DNA of 64,000 bases, taken from Microbacterium sp. AB. GTDB lineage: Bacteria; Actinomycetota; Actinomycetes; Actinomycetales; Microbacteriaceae. The translations under genes were made by a program, and so were the position numbers. Shown here piece by piece: positions 26,926-35,868 of the stretch. Positions within the stretch are counted from its first letter, which is position 1; every line of letters begins with the position of its first letter. The notes below the pieces were generated by a model that saw nothing but the letters and a program-made list of their open reading frames with translations, did no database searches and was not told where the DNA came from. The stretch is from the NCBI RefSeq assembly GCF_032878875.1, contig NZ_CP118157.1, forward strand, positions 1,612,001 through 1,676,000, read 5' to 3'.

Positions 26926-28884
26926 ATGACTCTGCTCGATCGGATCCGGGGGCCGCGCGACCTCGATGCGCTCTCGCACAGCGAACTGGGGGTCCTCGCG
27001 GAGGAGGTCCGCGCGTTCCTCGTCGAGAACGTCTCGCAGACGGGCGGGCATCTCGGCCCGAACCTCGGCGTCGTCGAGCTGACGATCGCGCTGCACCGGG
27101 TGTTCCGCTCGCCGGAGGACCCGATCATCTGGGACACGGGACACCAGTCGTACGTCCACAAGCTCCTCACGGGGCGGCAGGACTTCTCGCGGCTGCGCTC
27201 CCGCGGCGGCCTCGCAGGCTACCCGCAGCGCTCCGAGAGCGAGCACGACGTCGTGGAGTCCTCTCACGCGTCGAGCTCCCTCAGCTGGGCCGACGGCATC
27301 TCCCGGGCGTTCCAGCGCACGGGCCGCAGCGACCGTCACGTGGTCGCCGTGGTCGGCGACGGGGCGCTCACGGGAGGCATGACGTGGGAGGCGCTCAACA
27401 ACATCACGGACGACAACGAGCGCAACCTCGTCATCGTCGTGAACGACAACGGACGCTCGTACGCGCCGACGATCGGCGGCATGGCGCGCTACCTCAACCG
27501 CGTGCGGACCGGTGAGGTCTATCGCGATCTCGACGCGAAGTCGGGCCGGCTCGCGGGGCGCTTCGGCGCCGTCGGACGCGCCCTCTACCGCGGCGTGCGC
27601 GGCGGGACGCACGGCTTCCTCTCGCGTCTGACGAACAACAGCCAGCTCTACTCGCAGCTCGACATCAAGTACCTCGGCCCCGTCGACGGACACGATCTGA
27701 CCGCTCTCGTCGAGACGCTGCAGCTCGCGAAGGCGTACGGCGCGCCGGTCATCGTGCACGCCATCACGGAGAAGGGGCGCGGATATCAGCCGGCCCGCGA
27801 CGACGTCGCGGACCAGTTCCACGCCGTCGGGCGGATCGACCCGCTCACCGGCGGTCCCATCGGCTCCTCCTCGGGCGAGGCGTGGACCGAGGTGTTCGCC
27901 GAAGAGCTCGTGCGCGTCGGCGAGGAGCGTCCGGACGTCATCGCCATGACGGCGGCGATGCTGCGGCCGACGGGACTCGCGCCCTTCGCCGAGAGGTTCC
28001 CCGAACGGGTGTACGACGTCGGCATCGCCGAGCAGCACGCCGTCGCGTCGGCCGCTGGGCTCGCCTACGGCGGGCTGCATCCCGTCGTCGCCCTGTACTC
28101 GACGTTCGTGAACAGGGCGTTCGACCAGGTCCTGATGGACGTGGCTCTGCACCGCGCGGGCGTGACGTTCGTGCTCGACCGCTCAGGCGTCACGGGCCCG
28201 GACGGTCCGAGTCACCACGGCATGTGGGACCTCGCCCTGCTGCACATCGTGCCGCACATCCGCATCGCCGCCCCGCGCGACGCCGTGCGGCTTCGGGAGG
28301 AGCTGCGCGAGGCCGTCGCCGTCTCGGACGCCCCGACCGTCGTGCGCTTCCCGAAGGGCGCCGTCGGCGCCGAGATCCCCGCCGTGGAGCGCCTCGAGGA
28401 CGGCGTGGACGTGCTGGAGCGCGGAGACGCGGAGGACGTCCTCGTGGTCGCGATCGGGACGTTCGCGACCACGGCCGTCGACGTCGCGCGGCGTCTGCGG
28501 GCCCAGGGGATCGGCGCGACCGTCGTCGACCCGCGCTGGGTCGTCCCCGTCCCGGAGTCCCTCGTCGACCTCGCGGCCCGACACCGTCTCGTCATCACGC
28601 TCGAGGACGGCGTCCGCGTGGGCGGGATCGGGACGCGCGTGCGCCAGATGCTGCGCGAAGCGGGGATCGACACCGCGGTCGACGAGCTGGGCCTTCCGGA
28701 CGCGTTCATCGATCACGCCTCGCGCGAGCAGGTGCTGGAGGACGCCGGCCTCGGCGCGGCGAAGATCGCCCAGGACGTCGTGGCGCAGGTCCTCGGGACA
28801 CGCGTGCCCGTGGCGCGGCCCGAGAACGATCCGGGCGGCGTGCCGCCGAGGACCGGGCAGATCGAGAGCATCGCGAACCGCTGA
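26926..28884 (+). CDS. dxs: 1-deoxy-D-xylulose-5-phosphate synthase
   Basis: A 652-residue thiamine-diphosphate enzyme that condenses pyruvate and glyceraldehyde-3-phosphate, the first step of the MEP isoprenoid pathway; DXP also feeds thiamine synthesis. The N-terminal domain has WDTGHQSYVHKLLTGR and the ThDP motif GDGALTGGMTWEALNN. The transketolase central domain shows YDVGIAEQHAVASAAG and DRSGVTGPDGPSHHG. The C-terminal domain follows. Length is normal. No other isoprenoid gene is near. The acnA-dxs neighbourhood is common in Microbacteriaceae. A GC-rich hairpin follows. Confidence 0.95.
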   Translation: MTLLDRIRGPRDLDALSHSELGVLAEEVRAFLVENVSQTGGHLGPNLGVVELTIALHRVFRSPEDPIIWDTGHQSYVHKLLTGRQDFSRLRSRGGLAGYPQRSESEHDVVESSHASSSLSWADGISRAFQRTGRSDRHVVAVVGDGALTGGMTWEALNNITDDNERNLVIVVNDNGRSYAPTIGGMARYLNRVRTGEVYRDLDAKSGRLAGRFGAVGRALYRGVRGGTHGFLSRLTNNSQLYSQLDIKYLGPVDGHDLTALVETLQLAKAYGAPVIVHAITEKGRGYQPARDDVADQFHAVGRIDPLTGGPIGSSSGEAWTEVFAEELVRVGEERPDVIAMTAAMLRPTGLAPFAERFPERVYDVGIAEQHAVASAAGLAYGGLHPVVALYSTFVNRAFDQVLMDVALHRAGVTFVLDRSGVTGPDGPSHHGMWDLALLHIVPHIRIAAPRDAVRLREELREAVAVSDAPTVVRFPKGAVGAEIPAVERLEDGVDVLERGDAEDVLVVAIGTFATTAVDVARRLRAQGIGATVVDPRWVVPVPESLVDLAARHRLVITLEDGVRVGGIGTRVRQMLREAGIDTAVDELGLPDAFIDHASREQVLEDAGLGAAKIAQDVVAQVLGTRVPVARPENDPGGVPPRTGQIESIANR

Positions 28885-28890
28885 CGGCGA

Positions 28891-28920
28891 GGGGCGGGCC
28901 GCACACGGCGCCCCGCCCCC
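28891..28920. terminator. Imperfect GC-rich hairpin between dxs and fadB
   Basis: GGGGCGG starting at 28891 pairs with CCGCCCC before 28920, with inner GCCG/CGGC-type pairing and a CACA loop. It lies between two converging genes. Confidence 0.5.
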
Positions 28921-28930
28921 CGCACCGCGG

Positions 28931-31069
28931 TCAGGCGTCGACGCCGCGGATGACCGGCGTGTGGAACGTGCCGCCGAAGACGCGCTCGGACGCCCCGACC
29001 CGGTCGAGGTAGACCGAGGCGCCGCCGTCGATGAACGGCCATCCTGCGCCCAGGATGAGCCCCAGGTCGATGTCCTGCACCTCCGGGACGACGCCCTCGT
29101 CGAGCATGATCCTGATCTCGCGGGCGAGCTCGTCCTCGACGCGCCGCAGGATGTCGGATTCCGAGACCGGGGCGTCGCCGACCCGGAGGGCCTTCTGCGC
29201 CTGCTTGGTCCATCCCGTGACACGGCCGCCCTTGTCCTTCTCGAGCGCCTGGTCGAGCTCGGCGAGGGCGTGCAGGTTCTCCGACGCGTGGAAGCGGTCG
29301 GGGAAGTGCGAGGCCATGGTGTCCTGCACGTGCGCCGCCACCTTCCATCCGACGAGATCGATGAGCTGGAACGGCGTCATCGGCAGTCCGAGCGGAGCGA
29401 ACGCCCTCTCGACGGTCGCGAGCGGCGTGCCCTCGTCGAGGGCGCGCGCCGCCTCGCCCATGACCTTCGCGAGCAGCCGGTTCACGATGAATCCGGGCGC
29501 GTCCGCGGAGCCGATGGCGTTCTTGCGGAGGTCCTTCGCCACGACGAACGCCGTCGCGAGCGCCTCCTCGCTCGCCTGCGGCGTACGCACGACCTCGACG
29601 AGCGGCATCACGGCCACGGGGTTGAAGAAGTGGAAGCCGACGAGGCGGTCGGGGTGCTCGAGCACGGACCCGATCTCCTCCACCGAGAGCGAGGAGGTGT
29701 TGGTCGCGAGGACGGTGTCGCGCGAGACGATCCTCTCGATCTCGGCGAACACCTGCTGCTTGACGGCGGTCTCCTCGAACACGGCCTCGATCACGAGGTC
29801 GCAGTCGGCGTACTCGCCCTTGTCGGTCGTGCCGTGGACGAGCGCGCGCAGCCTGTGGGCGGTGTCGGAGTCGATGCGCCCCTTGCCCTCGAGCTTCTCG
29901 ATCTCCTCGTGGATGGAGGCGAGGCCCTTGTCGACGCGGGCCTGGTCGACGTCGGTGATGAGGACCGGCACCTGCAGACGTCGCAGGAAGAGCAGCGCGA
30001 ACTGACTCGCCATGAGGCCCGCGCCGATGACGCCCACCTTCGTGACGGTGCGCGCGAGATCCTTGTCCGGTGCGGCCACGGGACGTTTCGCCCGCTTCTG
30101 GACGAGGTCGAAGGCGTACATGGACGCGGCGAACTGGTCGCCTGCGATGAGCGTGGAGAGGGCCTCGTCCTCGCGGGCGAACGCCTCCTCGCGGGTTCCC
30201 GACCTCGCCTTGTCGAGGAGCTCGAGCGCGAGATAGGGCGAGCGCGGCACGGTGCCGATGCGGCTCTCGAGGGTGGCGCGGGCGACCTTGATCGCGACGG
30301 GCCACTTCGTGAGGCGCTCGATCTTCCCCGGCACGTTCTTCCGCTCGACCGTGACGCCGCCGCCGAGGACGCCGTCCGCCCAGGCCAGCGAGTCCTCGAG
30401 GTAGTTCGCCGGAGAGAAGATCGCGTCGAAGATCCCGAGCTCGAACGCCTGCTGCGGCTTGAGCGTCCGGTTCTGCTTGAGCGGGTTCGAGACGATGACC
30501 TCGAGAGCGTTCTCGATGCCGATGAGGTTCGGCAGCAGGTAGGCCCCGCCCCAGCCGGGGATGAGGCCCAGGAACACCTCGGGCAGGGCGATCGCCGCGG
30601 CCGACGAGTCGACCGTGCGGTACGTCGAGTTGAGCGCGATCTCCGTGCCGCCGCCGAGCGCGAGCCCGTTGACGAAGGCGAACGAGGGCACGCCGAGCTC
30701 CGAGAGCTTGCCGAGCACCTGGTGCCCGCGCTGGGCGATGAGGACGGCGTTCTCCCGCGAACGCAGTGCGCCGATCTGCGACAGGTCGGCGCCCGCCGCG
30801 AAGATGTACGGCTTGCCGGTGATCGCGACCGCGTCGATCTCCCCGGCCCCCGCACGCTTCCGGAGCGTCTCGAGCACGCCGTCGAGCTCGGCGAGCGTCG
30901 CCGGCCCGATCGTGTTCGGCCGCTTGTGATCGCGGCCGTTGTGGAGCGTGATGAGCGCGATGGTGCGGCCGCTGGCGAGACGCACATCCTTCACGATGGA
31001 GTGCGTCACGACCTCGTCGGCGCCGATCGCGTCCAGGTCCGAGAAGTCGATGGAGCTGTAGTCGGTCAT
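28931..31069 (-). CDS. fadB: Fatty acid oxidation multifunctional protein (enoyl-CoA hydratase/3-hydroxyacyl-CoA dehydrogenase)
   Basis: A 712-residue fusion. Residues ~20-220 are a crotonase domain with the oxyanion-hole segments FAAGADLSQIG and LALGGGTEIAL and a catalytic-side PEVFLGLIPGWGG. From ~345 an NAD-binding Rossmann domain starts VGVIGAGLMASQFALLFLRR. The 3-hydroxyacyl-CoA dehydrogenase motif VGFHFFNPVAVMPLVEVV holds the catalytic His. It hydrates enoyl-CoA and oxidises 3-hydroxyacyl-CoA in beta-oxidation. The thiolase fadA precedes it on the same strand with only 8 bp between stop and start, so they form an operon and probably a complex. Confidence 0.93.
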   Translation of the reverse strand: MTDYSSIDFSDLDAIGADEVVTHSIVKDVRLASGRTIALITLHNGRDHKRPNTIGPATLAELDGVLETLRKRAGAGEIDAVAITGKPYIFAAGADLSQIGALRSRENAVLIAQRGHQVLGKLSELGVPSFAFVNGLALGGGTEIALNSTYRTVDSSAAAIALPEVFLGLIPGWGGAYLLPNLIGIENALEVIVSNPLKQNRTLKPQQAFELGIFDAIFSPANYLEDSLAWADGVLGGGVTVERKNVPGKIERLTKWPVAIKVARATLESRIGTVPRSPYLALELLDKARSGTREEAFAREDEALSTLIAGDQFAASMYAFDLVQKRAKRPVAAPDKDLARTVTKVGVIGAGLMASQFALLFLRRLQVPVLITDVDQARVDKGLASIHEEIEKLEGKGRIDSDTAHRLRALVHGTTDKGEYADCDLVIEAVFEETAVKQQVFAEIERIVSRDTVLATNTSSLSVEEIGSVLEHPDRLVGFHFFNPVAVMPLVEVVRTPQASEEALATAFVVAKDLRKNAIGSADAPGFIVNRLLAKVMGEAARALDEGTPLATVERAFAPLGLPMTPFQLIDLVGWKVAAHVQDTMASHFPDRFHASENLHALAELDQALEKDKGGRVTGWTKQAQKALRVGDAPVSESDILRRVEDELAREIRIMLDEGVVPEVQDIDLGLILGAGWPFIDGGASVYLDRVGASERVFGGTFHTPVIRGVDA

Positions 31070-31077
31070 CCCTCGCC

Positions 31078-32286
31078 TCACTTCCGCTTCTTCTTGCCGG
31101 TGTAGTGCGGGTTCTCCCACACCACGCTGCCGCCCTGGCCGAGGCCGACGCACATCGCGGTGAGCCCGTACCGGACCTCCGGATGCGCGGCGAACTGCGC
31201 GGCGAGCTGGATCATGAGCCGCACCCCGGACGCGGCCAGCGGGTGGCCGACGGCGATCGCCCCGCCCCACGGGTTCACGCGCGGATCGTCGTCGGCGATC
31301 CCGAAGTGGTCGAGGAACGACAGCACCTGGACCGCGAACGCCTCGTTCAGCTCGAACAGGCCGATGTCGTCGATCGTGAGCCCCGCCTTGGCGAGGGCCT
31401 TCTCGGTGGAGGGGATCGGGCCGATCCCCATGATCTCCGGCTGCACGCCTGCGAAGGCGAAGGAGACCAGTCGCATCTTGGGCGCGAGCCCCAGCTCCTT
31501 CACGGCGGCGGATCCGGCGAGGAGGCTCACCGTGGCGCCGTCCGTGAGGGGCGACGACGTGCCGGCGGTGACGCGGCCATGGGGACGGAAAGGCGTCTTG
31601 AGCGTCGCGAGCTGCTCCAGGGTCGTCTCCGGGCGCCGTCCCTCGTCCTCGGTCGCGAGCGCCCAGGCGCCGTCCGCGCCCGTCACGGCGACGGGGACGA
31701 GGTCGGGCTGGATGAGCCCCGCGTCGTACGCGACCTGCACCTTCTGCTGGCTGAGCATGCCGAACCGGTCGGCCCGGTCCTTGGTCAGGTGCGGGAACCG
31801 GTCGTGGATGCGCTCCGCGGTGACGCCCATGTTGAGCGCGCCGGGGTCGACGAGCCGTTCCGCGACGAAGCGCGGGTTCGGGTCCGCGTTCCCGCCGATG
31901 GGGTGATGTCCCATGTGCTCGACGCCGCCCGCGATGGCCAGGTCGTACATGCCGACGCCGATCGAGGCGCCCATGGTCGTCACCGCCGTCATCGCGCCCG
32001 CGCACATCCGCTCGATCGCGAGGCCGGGGACCGTGTGGGGGAGACCGGCGAGGAGGGCGGCGCTGCGCCCCAGGGTGAGCCCCTGATCCCCGGTCTGCGC
32101 GGTCGCGGCGATGGCGACGTCGTCGATCCTCTCCCCGGGAACGCCGCCGTTCCGCTCCAGCAGTCCGATCATCGCCTTGACGATGAGGTCGTCCGCTCGG
32201 GTGTTCCAGTACATGCCCTTCTCGCCGGCGCGCCCGAAAGGGGTCCGCACACCGTCGACGAAGTAGACGTCCGAGAGCTCGGCCAC
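31078..32286 (-). CDS. fadA: Acetyl-CoA C-acyltransferase (3-ketoacyl-CoA thiolase)
   Basis: A 402-residue thiolase completing beta-oxidation by thiolytic cleavage of 3-ketoacyl-CoA. The nucleophilic Cys is in AIERMCAGAM, the His in NPWGGAIAVGHPLAASG, and the acid/base Cys in AMCVGLGQGG. GTG start at 32286 with GGGAGG upstream; a TAGGGT -10 element (32319-32314, minus strand) gives a leader of about 25 nt. First gene of the fadAB operon. Confidence 0.94.
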   Translation of the reverse strand: MAELSDVYFVDGVRTPFGRAGEKGMYWNTRADDLIVKAMIGLLERNGGVPGERIDDVAIAATAQTGDQGLTLGRSAALLAGLPHTVPGLAIERMCAGAMTAVTTMGASIGVGMYDLAIAGGVEHMGHHPIGGNADPNPRFVAERLVDPGALNMGVTAERIHDRFPHLTKDRADRFGMLSQQKVQVAYDAGLIQPDLVPVAVTGADGAWALATEDEGRRPETTLEQLATLKTPFRPHGRVTAGTSSPLTDGATVSLLAGSAAVKELGLAPKMRLVSFAFAGVQPEIMGIGPIPSTEKALAKAGLTIDDIGLFELNEAFAVQVLSFLDHFGIADDDPRVNPWGGAIAVGHPLAASGVRLMIQLAAQFAAHPEVRYGLTAMCVGLGQGGSVVWENPHYTGKKKRK

Positions 32287-32320
32287 TCTGCCTCCCTATG
32301 TCAGTTGACGACCACCCTAG

Positions 32321-32342
32321 GCGGGGCGCCTGATCGCCCCGC
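32321..32342 (-). terminator. Terminator after the RNase D gene
   Basis: GCGGGGCG (32321-32328) pairs with CGCCCCGC (32335-32342) around a 6-nt loop, 17 bp beyond the RNase D stop and next to the -10 element TAGGGT of fadA. Confidence 0.6.
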
Positions 32343-32358
32343 ATCGATTGGGACGAAC

Positions 32359-33555
32359 CTACGAAGCCGTCTCCGCCTGCTCTCCGGCGCTTTGCGGCGC
32401 ACGTACAAACGCGTCCGCGATGAGACCGGCCGTCACGTCGATCTGCCACTGCCGTGCGCCGTGCGCACGCAGGGCGTCGCCGACGGTCTCGGCGGTGACG
32501 GGGTGAGGCGGCTCCCACGCGATGCGTCGCAGCGTCTCGGGGGTGAGCAGGTTCTCCGTGGGGATCGCGAGCTCGGCCGCCCTCGCCTCGACGTCCGGGC
32601 GGGCCTGCTTGAGCCGCGCGTCGGCCTCGGGACGACGCTCGTGCCAGGCGCGTGGGGGCGGCAGGGCGTCGCTCGGCATGCGCTCGAGCGGGAGATCGGC
32701 GCTCTCCCGTCCGGCGACGATGGCGTCCCACCAGCGATCGAGCTGCGAACGGCTCGCGCGCCCGGTGAAGTCCTTGAGCGAGGCGAGCGCCTGCTTGGTC
32801 TGCGGCGTCGCGAGGACGGCGGCCACGAGCGCGCGGTCGGGCACGAGCCTGCCGGGGGAGACGTCCTGCTGCTGCGCATACTCCTCGCGTGCGCGCCACA
32901 GCTCCCGGGCGACGGCGAGATTGCGCCGGCCGCGCACCGCGTGCAGCCCGCTCAGCCGCCGCCAGGGGTCGGAACGAGGCGGGCGGGGGGCGCGCGCGAG
33001 CGTGGCCTCGAACTCCTGCCGTGCGATCTCCGTCTTCCCGGCGCCGGCGAGCTCCGCCTCGAGCCGGTCGCGCACGTCGACCAGGTGGAGCACGTCGAGC
33101 GCCGCGTACTCGAGCCACCCCTGGGGCAGCGGACGCGTTGACCAGTCGGCCGCGGAATGGGCTTTCGCGAGGCTGATGCCGAGCGCGGCCTCCACGACCG
33201 CGCCGAGCCCCACGCGCTCCCATCCGAGGAGTCGCGCTGCGAGCTCCGTGTCGAAGATGCGCGCCGGGTCGAGGCCGAGCTCGCGCAGGGAGGGGAGATC
33301 CTGGCTGGCCGCGTGGAAGACCCACTCCTCGTCGCCGAGCAGGCGCTGGACGGCCGTGACGTCGGGGACGGCGATCGGGTCGACGAGGAGCACGCCCCCC
33401 TCGCGCCGGTAGAGCTGCACGAGGTACGCGCGCTGCGAGTAGCGGAAGCCGGAGGCGCGTTCGACGTCCACGGCGACGGGGCCGGTGCCCGCGGCGAGAC
33501 GGTCGACGGCGGCCGCGAAGGACTCGGCGGTGTCGACGACGGCGAATTCAGTCAC
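32359..33555 (-). CDS. rnd: Ribonuclease D-like 3'-5' exonuclease with HRDC domain
   Basis: A 398-residue protein with a DEDDy exonuclease domain: AVDVERASGFRY (Exo I Asp/Glu), HAASQDLPSLRELG (Exo II) and YAALDVLHLVDVRD (Exo III with Tyr). An HRDC domain follows at about residues 205-290 (RRNLAVARELWRAREEYAQ...PGRLVPDRAL). Such enzymes trim stable RNA 3' ends, including tRNA. GTG 33555 lies within the end of the DUF3000 gene (8-nt overlap, GTGACTGA), so the two are translationally coupled, as commonly seen in actinobacteria. Confidence 0.9.
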   Translation of the reverse strand: MTEFAVVDTAESFAAAVDRLAAGTGPVAVDVERASGFRYSQRAYLVQLYRREGGVLLVDPIAVPDVTAVQRLLGDEEWVFHAASQDLPSLRELGLDPARIFDTELAARLLGWERVGLGAVVEAALGISLAKAHSAADWSTRPLPQGWLEYAALDVLHLVDVRDRLEAELAGAGKTEIARQEFEATLARAPRPPRSDPWRRLSGLHAVRGRRNLAVARELWRAREEYAQQQDVSPGRLVPDRALVAAVLATPQTKQALASLKDFTGRASRSQLDRWWDAIVAGRESADLPLERMPSDALPPPRAWHERRPEADARLKQARPDVEARAAELAIPTENLLTPETLRRIAWEPPHPVTAETVGDALRAHGARQWQIDVTAGLIADAFVRAPQSAGEQAETAS

Positions 33556-34126
33556 GGGTCCTCCGGGCTCCGAGCACGGCGATGTCCTCCGACCCGGGCG
33601 GCAGGCCGGCCAGCATGCAGACGAGCTCCGCCCAGGCCTCCACATGGGCCCGGAAGGCCCCGGAGGGAGACCATGACGCACGCAGCTCGATCTGCGCGCC
33701 GTCTCCCTCGTCCGCAAGGCTGCCGAAGCCCTTCGAGAGGATCTTCGTCGCCGTGCCGGACGCGGAGGAGTAGGGCGCCCCGCGCGTCGCGAGCGCGTCG
33801 ACGAGCCACGACCACGTGACATCGGCGAGGAAGGGGTCGGTGCCGATCTCGGGTTCGAGCGGCGCCTGGGCGAAGCTGACGATGCGCCAGGCGCCGCCCC
33901 AGGCAGCGGGCTCGTCGGGGTCGTGGAGGAGGACCAGCCGGCCGGTCCCATAGGGCGAGTCGCCGTGATCGTCGGGGCGCACGTCGCCGGCGAGGGCCAG
34001 GCTGAACGGCGCGAGCCCCTGCGGGGAGGGGATCTCCCGCACAGTGAGGTCGTCGCGGAACGCCGCCGCCCGCACCTCGGCCTCCGCGTCGGCGAAGGCT
34101 CGTGAGCTCGCCCGGTCTCCGTTCAC
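33548..34126 (-). CDS. DUF3000 family protein
   Basis: A 192-residue soluble protein with the DUF3000 features FADAEAEVRAAAFRDDLTVREIPSPQGLAPFSLAL near its start (quoted in part), GTGRLVLLHDPDEP, and GGAWRIVSFAQAPLE. The family is actinobacterial, of unknown function, and typically precedes the RNase D/HRDC gene. The start is GTG 34126 with a TAATCT -10 element (34138-34133) ending 6 nt upstream, so the transcript is probably leaderless. Overlaps rnd by 8 nt. Confidence 0.88.
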   Translation of the reverse strand: MNGDRASSRAFADAEAEVRAAAFRDDLTVREIPSPQGLAPFSLALAGDVRPDDHGDSPYGTGRLVLLHDPDEPAAWGGAWRIVSFAQAPLEPEIGTDPFLADVTWSWLVDALATRGAPYSSASGTATKILSKGFGSLADEGDGAQIELRASWSPSGAFRAHVEAWAELVCMLAGLPPGSEDIAVLGARRTRD

Positions 34127-34132
34127 GTCGAC

Positions 34133-34142
34133 AGATTAGAGT
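34133..34142. promoter_or_regulatory. Overlapping divergent -10 elements (DUF3000 and hydrolase)
   Basis: Minus-strand TAATCT (34138-34133) serves DUF3000 and plus-strand TAGAGT (34137-34142) serves the hydrolase at 34152. The two hexamers share two bases, so only one can be melted at a time. Confidence 0.5.
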
Positions 34143-34151
34143 GAAGGGGCC

Positions 34152-35369
34152 ATGAACACCCCCAGGCGCGCCGCATCCCCGGTCCTTGCCGGCGTCCGCG
34201 CCGCCGCGACCGTGCTGGCGGCGGCGTTCGCGGGTGTCGTCGGCGCCGTCGCCTTCCTGTCGCTCCGCATCGCGCGACGGGCCGTGACCCCCGGCCCCCG
34301 GGTGGCCGACGTGGCGGTGCACGGGTTCGACACGGGCGCGCAGACCATCACCCTCTCGCGCACGCCCGACACGGTCCTCCCCGGCCGCTACGGACTGTTC
34401 ACCGCGGGGTCGGAGCACTATCTCAAGCTCGGCGCCGTGCTCGCGGAGGACGGGGACCGGGTGCGTCGGAAGCTGCTCACCCAGGTCGGCTCGAGCACGC
34501 AGATCGGCCCGTACGCGGTCTTCAGCGGCTGGTACTACGAGCGCGCGGAGGAGCTGCACCTCCCCTTCACGACGGAGTTCATCGACGCCCCCGTCGGCCC
34601 GTGCCCCGCGTGGCTGTTCCCGGCGGAGGACCCTTCCGCAGACACCTGGGTCGTGGCCGTGCACGGTCGCGGGACGACCCGCGCCGAGGTGCTGAGGGCC
34701 GTGCCGGTGCTGCATGAGGCGGGGATGCCCGTGCTGTGCGTCTCCTATCGGAACGACGGAGAGGCTCCGGCCAGCAGGTCAGGACGATACGGGCTCGGCG
34801 CGACGGAATGGCGGGACGTGGACGCCGCGGTGGCGTGGGCTCTGGAGCACGGCGCGCTTCGCATCGTGCTCATGGGATGGTCCATGGGCGGAGCCATCGT
34901 TCTTCAGGAGGCGCTGAACTCTCCGCACTCCGCCGAGATCGCGGGGATCGTCCTGGAGTCGCCCGTCGTCGACTGGCGACTCGTGCTCGGCTATCAGGCG
35001 AGGGAGCTGCGCGTCCCCTCGCCGCTCACGCGCATCGCCATGGGCGCCCTGAGAGGGGGCTGGTCCTCCCGTGTCGTCCGCCGAGGGGACCCGATCTCCC
35101 TCGACGATCTCGACATCGTGGCCCGGGCACGCGAGCTGACCCATCCCATCCTGCTCCTCCACAGCGACGACGACGGCTTCGTGCCCGCCGAGGCGTCGCA
35201 CCGGCTCGCCGCCGAGCGCCCTGACCTCGTGACGATGGAGTCGTTCCGCACGGCCCGGCACACGAAGCTGTGGAACTTCGACGAGCGGCGGTGGAACGGT
35301 GCCATCCGCGGGTGGCTGGCCGCCCGGGGGGTCGTGTCCGAGACGGCCCGGGGCGGCGCGGAGGCTTAG
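34152..35369 (+). CDS. Membrane-anchored alpha/beta hydrolase
   Basis: A 405-residue protein. An N-terminal hydrophobic segment (about residues 15-38) likely anchors it, with the catalytic domain outside or peripheral. The hydrolase fold starts near 165 (TWVVAVHGRGTTRAE). The nucleophile elbow is GWSMGG, with the Asp in LLLHSDDDGFVP and the His in RTARHTKLWNFD. The nearest recognisable group is the BAAT/acyl-peptidase-like hydrolases. Substrate is unknown. GAAGGGG precedes the ATG. Confidence 0.82.
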   Translation: MNTPRRAASPVLAGVRAAATVLAAAFAGVVGAVAFLSLRIARRAVTPGPRVADVAVHGFDTGAQTITLSRTPDTVLPGRYGLFTAGSEHYLKLGAVLAEDGDRVRRKLLTQVGSSTQIGPYAVFSGWYYERAEELHLPFTTEFIDAPVGPCPAWLFPAEDPSADTWVVAVHGRGTTRAEVLRAVPVLHEAGMPVLCVSYRNDGEAPASRSGRYGLGATEWRDVDAAVAWALEHGALRIVLMGWSMGGAIVLQEALNSPHSAEIAGIVLESPVVDWRLVLGYQARELRVPSPLTRIAMGALRGGWSSRVVRRGDPISLDDLDIVARARELTHPILLLHSDDDGFVPAEASHRLAAERPDLVTMESFRTARHTKLWNFDERRWNGAIRGWLAARGVVSETARGGAEA

Positions 35370-35375
35370 CCGCGC

Positions 35376-35395
35376 GCATCGGGCTCGCCCGATGC
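35376..35395. terminator. Terminator between hydrolase and sufE
   Basis: GCATCGGG (35376-35383) pairs with CCCGATGC (35388-35395) around CTCG. It separates converging genes. Confidence 0.65.
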
Positions 35396-35420
35396 CGGCA
35401 CGAGGAGGCGCCCGCGGGGC

Positions 35421-35858
35421 TCAGGCCAGCCGTGCCCGGATCTGGCGCTTGGCGCGCAGGAGCATGCCCGTCATCCCCGAGATGCGCAGCGGCGAGACCG
35501 CCCGCGTGAGACCGATCGTCTGCGGGAAGTCATCGGGGATGGCGAGGGCCTGCTCCGCGGAGAGGCCCGTGATCCCCTGCACGAGGATGCTTGCGAAGCC
35601 GCGCGTGGTCGGCGCAGCGGGCGGGGCCGTCGCATGCATCGCGACCGCCCCCTCCTCGTCGACCTCGAGGACGATGTACACGGGCGACTGGCATTCGGAC
35701 ACGCGCTCCGTCAGCTCCGGATGATCGGCGTAGCGATCGGGGAACGCGGGCAGCTCGTTCGCGAACTCGAGCAGCAGCTGGAGGCGATCGGGCTCGTCGA
35801 TCTCGAGGAACTCGTCGCGGATCTCCGCAAGCGCGGTGGGAAGGGCGGTGTCGGCCAT
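35421..35858 (-). CDS. sufE: SufE family sulfur acceptor
   Basis: A 145-residue SufE-like protein. The acceptor cysteine is in RVSECQSPVYIVLEVD. The helical C-terminal part (TRGFASILVQGITGLSAEQAL ... RISGMTGMLLRAKRQI) is characteristic. SufE accepts persulfide sulfur from a cysteine desulfurase. Here it lies 10 bp downstream of a rhodanese gene on the same strand, a standing actinobacterial pair, which suggests a link with sulfane-sulfur traffic. No desulfurase is adjacent. Confidence 0.9.
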   Translation of the reverse strand: MADTALPTALAEIRDEFLEIDEPDRLQLLLEFANELPAFPDRYADHPELTERVSECQSPVYIVLEVDEEGAVAMHATAPPAAPTTRGFASILVQGITGLSAEQALAIPDDFPQTIGLTRAVSPLRISGMTGMLLRAKRQIRARLA

Positions 35859-35868
35859 CCCGCCCAGA

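Noticed and set aside
28931..33325. A single 1464-residue protein fused to FadB
   Set aside because: Only the part from the ATG at 31069 is coding; the upstream frame covers fadA and rnd in the wrong frame.
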